Both the position numbers and the translations under genes were made by a program. A model generated the notes under the pieces. That model was not told the DNA's origin. It searched no databases and saw only the letters and a program-made list of their open reading frames with translations. Positions 52,453-62,900 of a stretch of DNA of 64,000 nt are shown one piece after another. Position 1 is the first letter of the stretch, and the number at the start of each line of letters is the position of its first letter. The DNA comes from Anseranas semipalmata (lineage: Eukaryota > Chordata > Aves > Anseriformes > Anseranatidae). The stretch is from assembly GCA_013399115.1 (NCBI GenBank), contig VXAA01006448.1, positions 372,001 to 436,000 on the forward strand, in the 5' to 3' direction.

Positions 52453-53163
52453 ACCTAATCACTAGCAGACTAGAACAGTGAGAAACTAAAAGCAAACTAA
52501 AAACACCTTCCTCCATCCACCCTCTTCTACATCCTCCCCCCAAGCAGCAGAGGGAAACAGGGAATGGGGGTCCTTATCAGAATCAGTCCCTAACGCTGTG
52601 TCTCCGCCGCTTCTTCACGGTCACTCTCTGCCCCTGCTCCACGTGGGGTCCCTCCCACAGGATGCCGTCCTTCCCGAGCTGATCCTGCGTGGGCTTCCCA
52701 CAGGCTGCAGCCCCTCGAGAACTGCCCCCATATGGGTCCGTACCACGGGGCCCATCCCTCAGGACCAAACTGCTCCAACATTGCTCCCCCACAGGCGGCA
52801 GCTCCCGCCAGCTCACCTGCTCCTGCGTGGGCTCCTCTCCACGGGCTGCAGCTCCGGCCCGGGGCCTGCTCCTGCGGGGGCTCCCATGGGCCGCAGCCTC
52901 CTTCAGGCCACATCCACCTGCTCCACATGGGCTCCTCCACGGGCTGCAGTGTGGAGATCTGCTCCATGTGGTACCCATGGGCTGCAGGGGGACGGCCTGC
53001 TCCACCATGGGCCTCTCCATGGGCTGCAGGAGAACTTCTGCTCCAGTGCCTGGAGCCCCTCCTGCCCTCCTTGACCTCCACTAACCTTGGTGTCTGCAGG
53101 GCTGTTTCTCTCACATTCCTCACTCCTCTCTCTCAGATGCTGGTATGCAGCGTTTTGCAGCCT

Positions 53164-53174
53164 TTCTTAAATAT
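53164..53174 (-). promoter_or_regulatory. TATA-like box of the LTR promoter
   Basis: Minus-strand ATATTTAAG lies about 180 bp from the LTR start. The spacing fits a retroviral U3 promoter directing transcripts antisense to HECW1. Activity cannot be judged from sequence. Confidence 0.45.
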
Positions 53175-53354
53175 GTTATCACAGAAGTGCCACCAGCGTG
53201 CACACAAGTGCCAGCCTTGGCCAGCAGCACGTCCCTTTTGGAGCTGGCTGGAACTGGCTCCTCTCTGACCTGGGGCAGCTCCTGCTCTCTTCTAATGGAG
53301 GTCATCCCTGCAGCTCCCCCGGCTACCAAAACCTTGCCACGTAAACCCAATACA

Positions 53355-55688
53355 AGAGGAAAATTAAGATTTGAATAATTGGTGAGAACTGTGTGTTTTA
53401 GCTATTGTGTTATCAACTTTTACTGTCTGCTCAGTGAGTAAATGCTTTAGCTGCTGAGCTGTTAAAAGTCCTGTAGAGAAAATTACAATGTGAAAATTCA
53501 TTCTGGACTTGCAGTTTTTCAGTTCCACAAGCTCGTCTAGCTTTTTTTGCTGCCAAAAGGAAACAACTGCTGCTCTCAGGTGCAACAGAGGGGTCACTTA
53601 CTCAGCTTTGCTGACAGCTTCACTTCTGTTCTGCAATCAGGAGTCAGGGATAGTGCCATCTGCTCTTTAACCCTCAAAACTGCAAAATTGTTTGGTTAAA
53701 GCTGTTGCTCCCCTGGGTGCAGCTACACATGTAGTCACCTGAAACAGTTCTCTTGGATTTGCAGAAATTCGTTTGGGACATGGTTGTGAATTAAGCTCCA
53801 GGGTAGGACACAAAGCTCTTTGTGGAGATGCTGAAGGACTCTGTAGCCTGTTCCACTTCTTGTGGAGCACAGTGAAGTAAAACAAATGCACGTTCATGTC
53901 TGTTTATAGTGGGAGATGCATGTATTTTTCACCGTGCGAGCAGAAATGTGCATCTGGTTGTCCAATGAAGAGCGTGCTGTGGGGCTGGAGAATATGGGGG
54001 CAAATGAACTGTACTGGCTCTGTGGTTGTCGTCGATGGACTGGGAGTCCCCACTGCCTAGTCAGGGCAGGAATGCCAAGAAGCAACCTGGAAATGAGATG
54101 CACTTGAACTACTTGGGATCATAAGCTCAGGGGCTTTTAGGAAGAACTGAACTTACCAGTGCCCAAGTCACATTTGAGTATGGAAAAGTTTTAATCTCCT
54201 TAAACTAGTATGTCTTTTGAAAAATAAATCAGGGTTTATTTTCCTCCTTATGTTGCTGTATATCTGTAGGAGTTGGGTTAAGCAATTTAGGCCTGTGTTT
54301 TTGGGGGCCTCCACTGCTTTTCATGTCCCCACATTTTGCTTCTACCTGGGGCACTGCACAGTTGCATTTTGGATCTACCTAACAGCAGATCACAGCACTG
54401 CAATCTGTGGCCAGAGTCCCAGCTCTTAACCTTGCATAATCTTTTCTCACAGCTGCAGTACTTTCTGTTACTTTTTTCTGGTGTTAAAACACTGATGTGA
54501 CTTGTACATTAAAACACTGTTATTTCTTTATTATTTTCTTATGTAGACACTGTCATTACAGTGACCATTGTTGGGGTTCTGCAGACAGGGTTCTCTACAC
54601 AGGAGAACCTGATTATGAGAAGCATGTTCAGATACATTGTGAAGCTGCTGAAAATTTCCATGGTATTCTCCTGTTCAAACTGCAAGATGTTAATGCTGTG
54701 CACATCTAAATGGGCATCTTTCAGATCCCACAAGTATACCTGTTACATACATACCTGCTGTGTCCTGATCGTGTATGAGTACATAGCAACCCAGTTCACA
54801 TCCTAGTTTACTCTGGAGGAAAACTCAAGCCGGCAGGCAGGCAGGAAGCCAGGATCTGCTCAAGCAGGTCACCAGGTCCCAGTGAGTAAGGGGATTGGAT
54901 TACAGAGAATCCTAGCAATTGATATCTACTTGTTATTAGGGACCAACAGAGAAGCTGGCTAAAAATATCCTTTCCAAACAAGAAGCTGATTTCACTTCTT
55001 CCATGCCTTGATACAGTTATTGAAATGGGTTTCCCTTAATGTGTTTACCTGAATATCAACATATGTGGCAGAAGCAATGCTGCAAATCCAAACTCACAGT
55101 CTTAACTTGTGTTCCTCACCTAACCCAAATTTTTGGAAGTTAGTGAAAATACTCTAAGATGAGGTCTCATGGTACTACACTGTTTCTGAAAAATGCTTTA
55201 ACATAGTAACTGTCACAGAAGTTAATCTGTGTAGATCTATGTCCTTGCTCTGACCAAGGCCAGAACAAATTGAGTCAATGAAACCTGTCAGTGAGCAATT
55301 ATGTAATCTTTGTCCTAAGTTTCTCACTTTCTCTGCACGTTAGTGTTTGGTGTATCTGAATAATGAAGGTTTCTCTATCGCTACTTTTCTTCTTCCTAGT
55401 GTAGCTAAAGGATGCTAATTGTGTGTTCTAAGGTCTGCCTGTCATAACTGGTGCTCAGGTCAGGATTTAAACTGTTTTATGTCATAGGAATTGAACTCTA
55501 GATTTCACTCTGGCAAAGCAGATCAGAGGCAGGAGGTATCCTGTTCTGCCAACCAACCAGAGACAGACCACTCACAATTCAACTACTTTCCATCCTTTTG
55601 AGTGAACCTCATTATGTCTGTCTGCTGCAACCAATTGTGCAGCTTCTCCCTGGCAGTTCTTCTAATCCAAAATAATTCCCTTTTTCAG
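53355..55688 (+). other. HECW1: HECW1 large intron, last segment
   Basis: Plain intronic sequence leads to the acceptor aattccctttttcag at 55688. Overlapping frames around 54497-54806 read as partly protein-like, but I could not assign them to a family. No transposon was recognised. Confidence 0.6.
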
Positions 55689-55783
55689 CTGAAACAAAGA
55701 TCTGCTTCAAATACTATCATGGCGTGAGCGGGGCACTACGAGCCACAACTCCGAGTGTCACAGTGAAAAACAACGCAGCTCCC
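55689..55783 (+). CDS. HECW1: HECW1 coding exon: end of HECW N-terminal domain
   Basis: This 95-bp exon follows a good polypyrimidine tract (ccctttttcag) and ends GCTCCC|gtaagt at a codon boundary. It provides two bases of Pro133 and 31 further codons, giving [20 protein letters not shown] followed by [11 protein letters not shown] (residues 134-164 from the Met at 2440). The FKYYHG and [10 protein letters not shown] words are hallmark residues shared by HECW1 and HECW2, while the flanking residues favour HECW1. The next exon, expected to lead into the C2 domain, was not found in the remaining 8.2 kb. It lies beyond the window or, less likely, in the N run at 58900-59804. At 95 bp the exon is not a multiple of three, so skipping it would shift the frame. 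Confidence 0.93.
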
Positions 55784-56680
55784 GTAAGTTATGCTAGCCT
55801 TTTATTTTTTCCATTTATCTTCCCTACTGTCACTGTGCTATGCCTTGCTTTCCTTGCCTGCTTTGTGTACTAATATATGAAAACTGAACAGAATATTTGC
55901 TCTTAAGTGCTCTGTGGAAAAGAGGAATAGGTATTCTTTCAGTTAAAGTGTGGGTTTATAAGCTAAAAGAATTTAGACTCAACTCTCAATCTGTCACAGA
56001 TAACCTCTGTGATTTGGAGCCAGTCCCATGTCCTAGCTGTATTCCGTTCTGTTATCTTCTGTCTGTGGGGTGTTAGGAGACTTGCTTAATGCCTCTAAAG
56101 GACTGGGAATCCTTGGACTGTAGGTACAATAAATGTGCAGAAAAGGAGTAAGATTTTCCTAGGTGCATTTTTCAAAATCAAGATATGAACATTTTCACGT
56201 CAGTGTCTCTGAGTTCCAGAAACAGCTATGCTCTGACAGGCTAGCATCAGTAGTAAAAAGTGGGCATTCAGGCCCTGATCCATCGAAGTACTGAAGATCA
56301 TTTTGACAGATTGAGGCTTCATTGAGAGCAATTTTGATTTGCTAGATCTTAGCAAAGCTCTGTGGCTCAAATGGCTCTAAGAAGCTATATGTCTTGCCTG
56401 GTTTTGGAAAATTTAGTCACCCTGACAGGGAAAATTTTTTAGAAGCCCACAGAGAGACTTGCTGAACTCAAAAGATTGTCTGGTCTTGCTGAAGGACTTT
56501 CACTGCCTTCCAGGCCCATCTTGGCAGAAAACTGATAGAACTAAGGAGTTTTAGTCCAACCAGCATTAGAGAAGGATGAGTTCAGATGTTTACTTTGGAA
56601 ACTGAGTTCAGGAAAGGTCTGTCTTATGTGTGGGTGTACATAGGTTTTAGTTGACATCACTGAAGCTTAAAATTTTAAAG

Positions 56681-56729
56681 TTTTGTTGTTGTTGTTGTTT
56701 TCTTTTTATTTGTTTATTTATTTATTTAT
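56681..56729. repeat. (TTG)n and (TTTA)n simple repeats
   Basis: A short TTG array is followed by a T-rich spacer and TTTA units. This is ordinary slippage-prone sequence. Confidence 0.9.
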
Positions 56730-57978
56730 GGAATGGTCCCAAGTTGATACCTCTAGAAAGGCTAAAATGTCTCACATGCTGTATGGTGACTATGTCTGAT
56801 TGCACCAGGTCAGGAAGGATTAACGGTTTTCTCCCTTGATACATGTACAGACTTTTGCTGGTTTCCCTTTACCTTCTTTTGATGCACACTAGAGCTGGAA
56901 AATGGATGCTGGATAGGGTTTGATGTGTCTGGTAGGAATAAAAGGTGTTCGTGTCTCGATATGCCTTTCTCACATACTCAGGGTGGGTCCATTCACCAGT
57001 TTGGGAGCCTGGAAAATTCCCTTCAGCTGTCTTCAGAGGAACATTATGAGGTGCACTTGGATATCTTCATTTTGTGGGATGCTGAAAAGTACTTCATAGT
57101 CTGTAGCATGTAGTGTCTTGTTGACTCAGGACTTGCCATTCATTTCCTGATTGTCATCAATTTGACGGGGGACCATCTATGTCATTAATTTAGTCCCAGT
57201 CTTCTCTGAAAGATAAGCCAGCCAGCCAACCAAGGCAGTAAATACCAGTAGGCTGAGAGATCAGAATATTTATTTTTCATAATTCACATCTGTGTCTCAG
57301 ACCTGAATTTAAACCAACTAAGTAAATTTGTCAGGTGTAGTGTGGAAGGGTTAGTGTTTCATTATTAACTATTGGCAGTGTGTTTTAAGTTAATAGAAGA
57401 ATGTCAGAGGACCTGCTCTTTGTGATAAGCAAATATGTAATCTCTCCAACTTCTGTAGTCGAGGCCTTTACACATATATGTAAAATAAAGTGCCTTAAAC
57501 GGCCATTCACTTTCAGCTGAAGAAGGTTTGTGTTTAAAAGAAAGTCATTGTCCAGTACTCAAAGTCTTCACAGAGATTAGATGAGAAAAAGAAACACCTG
57601 TTATGATCTTCAGCTGAGTATACTGTATATGACTGAAAAATAAAATACAATAAAAAGTAGTATCACATAAATTTTCCATGTGAGGGGCAAACCACTGTCC
57701 TTGACAATAGCATTCTCTTCACATCTTCTGATTTTTCTTGCATTCTGGGTTGCAGACTAGTCTGTTTTTGCCAGTTGCCTTCACAGACCAGAGAGGCCAG
57801 CAGTGTTATAGATGCATCACTGGTTTCTCTGTTGTTTTCTGTTCATTGTTTGCTGCATGACAGATATTTGGTGCATTGTAAGACAAATACTAAGCAGTGA
57901 AAACAACTAGAACAAAGGAATAGCAACAAAGATTATGCAATGTTAGCCTGGGTGACCCTGCTGTATGAGTGCAAAAGG

Positions 57979-57999
57979 AAAAAAAAAAAAAAAAAAAAA
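57979..57999. repeat. Poly(A) run of 21
   Basis: An uninterrupted A run. The 11-mer CTGTATGAGTG lies on both sides (57961-57971 and 58019-58029). Confidence 0.95.
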
Positions 58000-58349
58000 G
58001 CTATAGATTTGAAAACCCCTGTATGAGTGTAGAGGAAAATAATGGGCTGGTTCTTGCATATGTGAAGGCTTTCGGTTAAGTATGATCCTTCAAACTCCAG
58101 TCCCAGCTGAAACCATCAGATGACTTTCCTCACCTGGCTCTCAGCAGTACATGTGCAACCTTTATTACTAAAGTATTTGAATGTTTTACAGCATCCTGCA
58201 CTATTGGAAAATGGTGTTATTCTAACTGCACAGATGAGGAAGGGGATAATAAGGGATTTGCGGAGCCCTAGCCTTTTCCTGGGCTCTTGTGTGCCTCTGC
58301 ACTGGCTGCCACTGGGGTAGAGATACCAGTTTTGCAAAGTGCAGACATT

Positions 58350-59931
58350 ATTGTCAAGGACAACAGGAAGGGCTTTTTCAAATATATCAATAGCAAAAGG
58401 AAGACTAGGGGAAATGTGGGCCCGCTGCTGAATGGGTTGGGTGCCCTGCTGATGAAGGAAAGATACAGAGAAGGCAGAGTTACTGAATGCCTTCTTTGCT
58501 TCAGTCTTCACTGCTAAGACCAGCCCTCAGGAATCTCAGACCCTAGAGACAAGGGAGGAAGTCTGGAAAAAGGAGGACTTTCCCTTGGTCGAGGAGGATC
58601 GGGTCAGAGGTCATTTAGGCAAACTTGACACCCACAAATCCATGGGCGTCAATGGGATGTACCCATGAGTGCTGAGGGAGCTGGCGGATGTTATTGCTAG
58701 GCCACTCTCCATCATCTTTGAAAGGTCATGGAGAACAGGAGAGGTGGCTGAGGACTGGAAGACAGCCAATGTCACCCCAGTCTTCAAAAAGGGCAAGAAG
58801 GAGGACCCAGGAAACTACAGGCCAGTCAGCTTCACCTCCATCCCCAGAAAGGTGATGGAATCACTCATCCTGGAGGTCATCTCCAAGCACATGGAGGAGN
58901 NNNNNNNNNNNNNNNNNNNNNNNNNNNNNNNNNNNNNNNNNNNNNNNNNNNNNNNNNNNNNNNNNNNNNNNNNNNNNNNNNNNNNNNNNNNNNNNNNNNN
59001 NNNNNNNNNNNNNNNNNNNNNNNNNNNNNNNNNNNNNNNNNNNNNNNNNNNNNNNNNNNNNNNNNNNNNNNNNNNNNNNNNNNNNNNNNNNNNNNNNNNN
59101 NNNNNNNNNNNNNNNNNNNNNNNNNNNNNNNNNNNNNNNNNNNNNNNNNNNNNNNNNNNNNNNNNNNNNNNNNNNNNNNNNNNNNNNNNNNNNNNNNNNN
59201 NNNNNNNNNNNNNNNNNNNNNNNNNNNNNNNNNNNNNNNNNNNNNNNNNNNNNNNNNNNNNNNNNNNNNNNNNNNNNNNNNNNNNNNNNNNNNNNNNNNN
59301 NNNNNNNNNNNNNNNNNNNNNNNNNNNNNNNNNNNNNNNNNNNNNNNNNNNNNNNNNNNNNNNNNNNNNNNNNNNNNNNNNNNNNNNNNNNNNNNNNNNN
59401 NNNNNNNNNNNNNNNNNNNNNNNNNNNNNNNNNNNNNNNNNNNNNNNNNNNNNNNNNNNNNNNNNNNNNNNNNNNNNNNNNNNNNNNNNNNNNNNNNNNN
59501 NNNNNNNNNNNNNNNNNNNNNNNNNNNNNNNNNNNNNNNNNNNNNNNNNNNNNNNNNNNNNNNNNNNNNNNNNNNNNNNNNNNNNNNNNNNNNNNNNNNN
59601 NNNNNNNNNNNNNNNNNNNNNNNNNNNNNNNNNNNNNNNNNNNNNNNNNNNNNNNNNNNNNNNNNNNNNNNNNNNNNNNNNNNNNNNNNNNNNNNNNNNN
59701 NNNNNNNNNNNNNNNNNNNNNNNNNNNNNNNNNNNNNNNNNNNNNNNNNNNNNNNNNNNNNNNNNNNNNNNNNNNNNNNNNNNNNNNNNNNNNNNNNNNN
59801 NNNNACCCACCTGGATGCAATCCTGTGCAACGTGCTCTAGGTGACCCTGCTTGACAGGGGGGTTGGACTAGATGATCTCCAGAGGTCCCTTCCAACCTCA
59901 ACCATTCTGTGTGATTCTGTGATTCTGTGAT
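58350..59931 (+). mobile_element. CR1 LINE, 5'-truncated, interrupted by an assembly gap
   Basis: The left part (to 58899) reads as the CR1 region before and at the start of the reverse transcriptase: FKYINSKRKTRGN, then VLRELADVIARPLSII and [19 protein letters not shown]. The right part (59805-59931) is the CR1 3' UTR and ends in repeated GATTCTGT units. Because the two halves flank the N run in order and orientation, they are best read as one element. A TGA at 58663-58665, where related copies encode a residue just before VLREL, and frame changes upstream show it is decayed. Its tail groups with the copy at 6765-7280. The 5' boundary is approximate. Confidence 0.9.
58900..59804. other. Assembly gap (905 N)
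   Basis: The base sequence is unknown. It is flanked by the 5' and 3' portions of a CR1 copy, so it probably hides the rest of the reverse transcriptase and C-terminal region. Compared with the copy at 36395-38280, the missing stretch would be roughly 1.1-1.2 kb, slightly more than the N run. Long translated frames drawn across it are artefacts. Confidence 0.99.
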
Positions 59932-62900
59932 TGTCCTTAGAAGTGCAAAAACATATAGGTACTCACCTTTGAATGTCATTTCAGCAATAGTAAATTCCAG
60001 ACCCTTGTATTTTTTAATTGAGTGGAAGGAGAGAGGGAGAAAAAGTTAAAGAAATCCCCAAATAACCTGCCATATCTATTTTAAAACTTTTTTTTTTTTT
60101 TTTCCAAATGGCTTGGTCAAGGATCAGAAAGTTCTTGTCCAAAAGAAGCAGCAGCTATTCTGGTTTGCACTTTGCTATGCTCATTCATCATCAGACAGAA
60201 AGTAAATGTACAACTTTCCTTATTCCTGTTGCTGGGTCCCTCCGCATTCCTTTTCAGACAATCCACGGTGAAGTATACTGGGTGGGCAGCCCCATCTCTT
60301 TTTCCTGTCTCTTGAATTGATAATCTGAGCACAGCTGAGCAGGGAAGTGGTAGAGTGTTTTATTTCCCCCTGTTCCCCTGCATGATCAGTTACAGGCTGT
60401 GACAGCCTAGTGCCATGTGTATAGCTTGTCTGAGGTCCCTGAGGCTTCTTACCCTAGTGAGACCTGACACTCTGGGCCCTCCATGATCAAACTGGATGCA
60501 TCAAATCCCTCAGTTGTTTTCATTGCTCCAGTGATTCAGAGCACTGCCCCAGGGTCCCAGGCATGGCATTTCTCACAGTACCAGTGAAACCTCTGGTCCT
60601 CCGACTGGTGTGACCTGGCTGCAGAGCAGGGGCTCTGCTCAGAAGGAACCTTCAGATCCTGGAGCAGGTTCTTACACATCTTTTCTGCTCAAACAGGGAA
60701 TCCTGTGGTCTGTGCTTGGAAACTTACCCTCTTTTGTAATCGGTGGGACTTCTAGTGGCGACTGTGGGACCTTAGCATTTTGTCAGAAATACTAGCTTTG
60801 CAGGGAGAAAATCTCAATACAGATCCTGCTGTAGGTGTAGGGGCTGAAGCCCCCCTTTTTAAAGCTTGTTGCCTTGAAGGAGGGGAAGTTTTGCCAATGC
60901 GGTAATGGCATCACAAATTCACCCTGAAACTTAGGCTGTCACTAGAGGAACAGAGGGAACGAGGGTTTGTGTATTTGACAGAAACAAACCTTTTCATTTG
61001 GCACAGCTCGGGAAAAATAACAGGAGCAGGTGTCCTTCGCAAAGTAGCATTTGGGGACAGGTGACCCTCCAGGGACAGCGTTTTCCCCGCTAGGACAGAC
61101 TCACCTGCATCTGCAGCCACCCAAGCAGATCCTGCCTGAGCCTCCGGGCGCATGGCACCTTCTGTGATGGGGGCAGCAGCTGGTGTATTGGCCAGTATAG
61201 TTGGTGAGTATCTCGTCCTGCCAACGAGACCTGCAAACACTGATACCCAGAGGTATCCTAACAGCACAGTTTAAAAACAACACTACAAACAACAACAAAA
61301 AAACCCTCACTGTCTGTCTGGCTGTGGTTCGCTGCAACTGAAAAGAGAAAAGAAGCTGGAAATAGTCATGCTGGGGGCTGTAAGTGGTTGCTATTCTTGT
61401 TCACGCGCTGTTGAGACAGTATTTAACTAACAGTTAGAAGGAAACCTGCTTCCAAAGGGGAACAAAGTTGCTGTGTTAGTTGGATGTCTTTGTATAGCAC
61501 TGATGGTTCTTTAGGCTGAGTAGCATCTCACCTTTCTTGTATTGTGGATGTTCTGCTCCATTTGAATTTATCTCCTTACACTCTAACCCAGTTATTAGAG
61601 CTGCCTTGCCTGCTGATTAGGATGCCCTGCAGTTCATTTATCAGTGAAAAGTCCTGTCACATTTTATTGCTTTTGAATCATCAAGCTTGAATATCTAGGA
61701 ACCAGGGGCAGTGCACTTTGACCAATTCCCACATGGCGAAAGCTTAAATGTGAATTTAGGGCCTGGGGGTGATAGCAGTAAAACGGAGCACCTGCAAACC
61801 TGGAAAAAAGCAACATGCTGGCTTTTTTTTTTTTTCCTGGACTGGTAGCAGCCATAACGTGGGTTTGTGCACAATAGTTTATACTTCTCAAACATAAGCA
61901 TTACTGTGGTGAAGGTGAGCTGAACAGTTTCCTCAGTAGAAAAGAACATTTCTACGGCATCTGGAACATTCCTGTTCCATTTGTTACTCTTCTGTTATTC
62001 ATAATGTCACCTTTAATTCATCTTTACATTGGATATTGTTGTAGAAAAACAATACAGGTTACAGCAATTAATTCTAGCAATAGGAAAGCTGCATCTTGCT
62101 AGTGGGAAAGTCTGAGAGTATGAAAATGATTTAACCTGAACGTGGCTCTTTTGCAGTAAAATAAAGCAGACACAAGAACAGCATACTGAATGAAAAGGAA
62201 ATCTTTTCCCCTAAGAGCTTATAGCCTAAAAAGATAAATTGGATACACCACAATTAAAAGACAGTAAGTGGAGAATCAATGTTTTAGCCTTAGGACAAAT
62301 GTCTTCACTAAATTGGGAGTATTCACTAACTGTGTATTAGATGCAAATACGGTTGATCGAACCTCTGGAGCTTTCGTGCCGCAGATTTTGTCTCATAGAT
62401 CATGATGGCACTTGTCAAATACACTTAGCGTCGTGGGGAAAGCTTTGTAAATTGGGGCTAATTATTGGAAGAGACCTTCTCTGTGTTGTGTTTGTGTGGA
62501 AATGCTGCCTCAGCTGGGTTTCCCACAGCAGGAATTACCGCTTGATAAGCTGCTGCCATTTGATGGTGACTGATCATTCCTGAGGACTTCCTGCTGTAAA
62601 TATTTGCATTATGTGCTGTCACGTCAGAGCGTGGGCTGCTGAGGAGTGTTTGATAATGAAGCGTTCTGCCTCATTTCCATGTATGTGCTGCAAGCCAGGA
62701 TTTTATGAGAGTTTGCACGTATGAGCAGCCACCTCTCTCATTCTTTCCAGAAACTCAGCTGTGTGTTCTTTTTTACTTCGTGTCTTATTTTGTGATAGGT
62801 GAGTTTTAAAATTGTCTGTGTTTCTGAGGCATCACTACATCTAATAAATCTAACAGTATAGTTTTAAGAGTTTAAGAATAATTATAATTTAAGAAACAGA

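Larger units (their letters stand above)
52261..53354 (-). mobile_element. Solo LTR of an avian endogenous retrovirus (probably ERVL-like)
   Basis: On the minus strand the element starts TGTATTGGGTTTACGTGG and ends CCAACACA, so it has TG...CA ends over 1,094 bp. The flanking five bases, agaag on the left and agagg on the right, match at four of five positions and could be a decayed target-site duplication. Near the start is a TATA-like ATATTTAAG (+ positions 53164-53174), and near the end an AATAAA signal (52447-52452). Transcription would therefore run on the minus strand, with a GC-rich, internally repetitive middle of about 700 bp. No gag, pol or env sequence flanks it, as expected after recombination between two LTRs. 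I recall this type of start from neoavian ERV LTRs, but the family name is not established here. Confidence 0.8.
55784..58349 (+). other. HECW1: HECW1 next intron, first segment
   Basis: The donor is GCTCCC|gtaagt. This segment contains the TTG/TTTA simple repeat at 56681-56729 and a 21-A run at 57979-57999. No exon or transposon was recognised. Confidence 0.65.

Noticed and set aside
52583..53268. Several overlapping frames of 130-178 codons on both strands
   Set aside because: They lie in the GC-rich repetitive middle of the solo LTR; open frames on both strands indicate composition, not a gene.
58669..59979. Frames of 317-391 codons across the N run
   Set aside because: They are artefacts of unknown bases; only the flanking CR1 residues are real.
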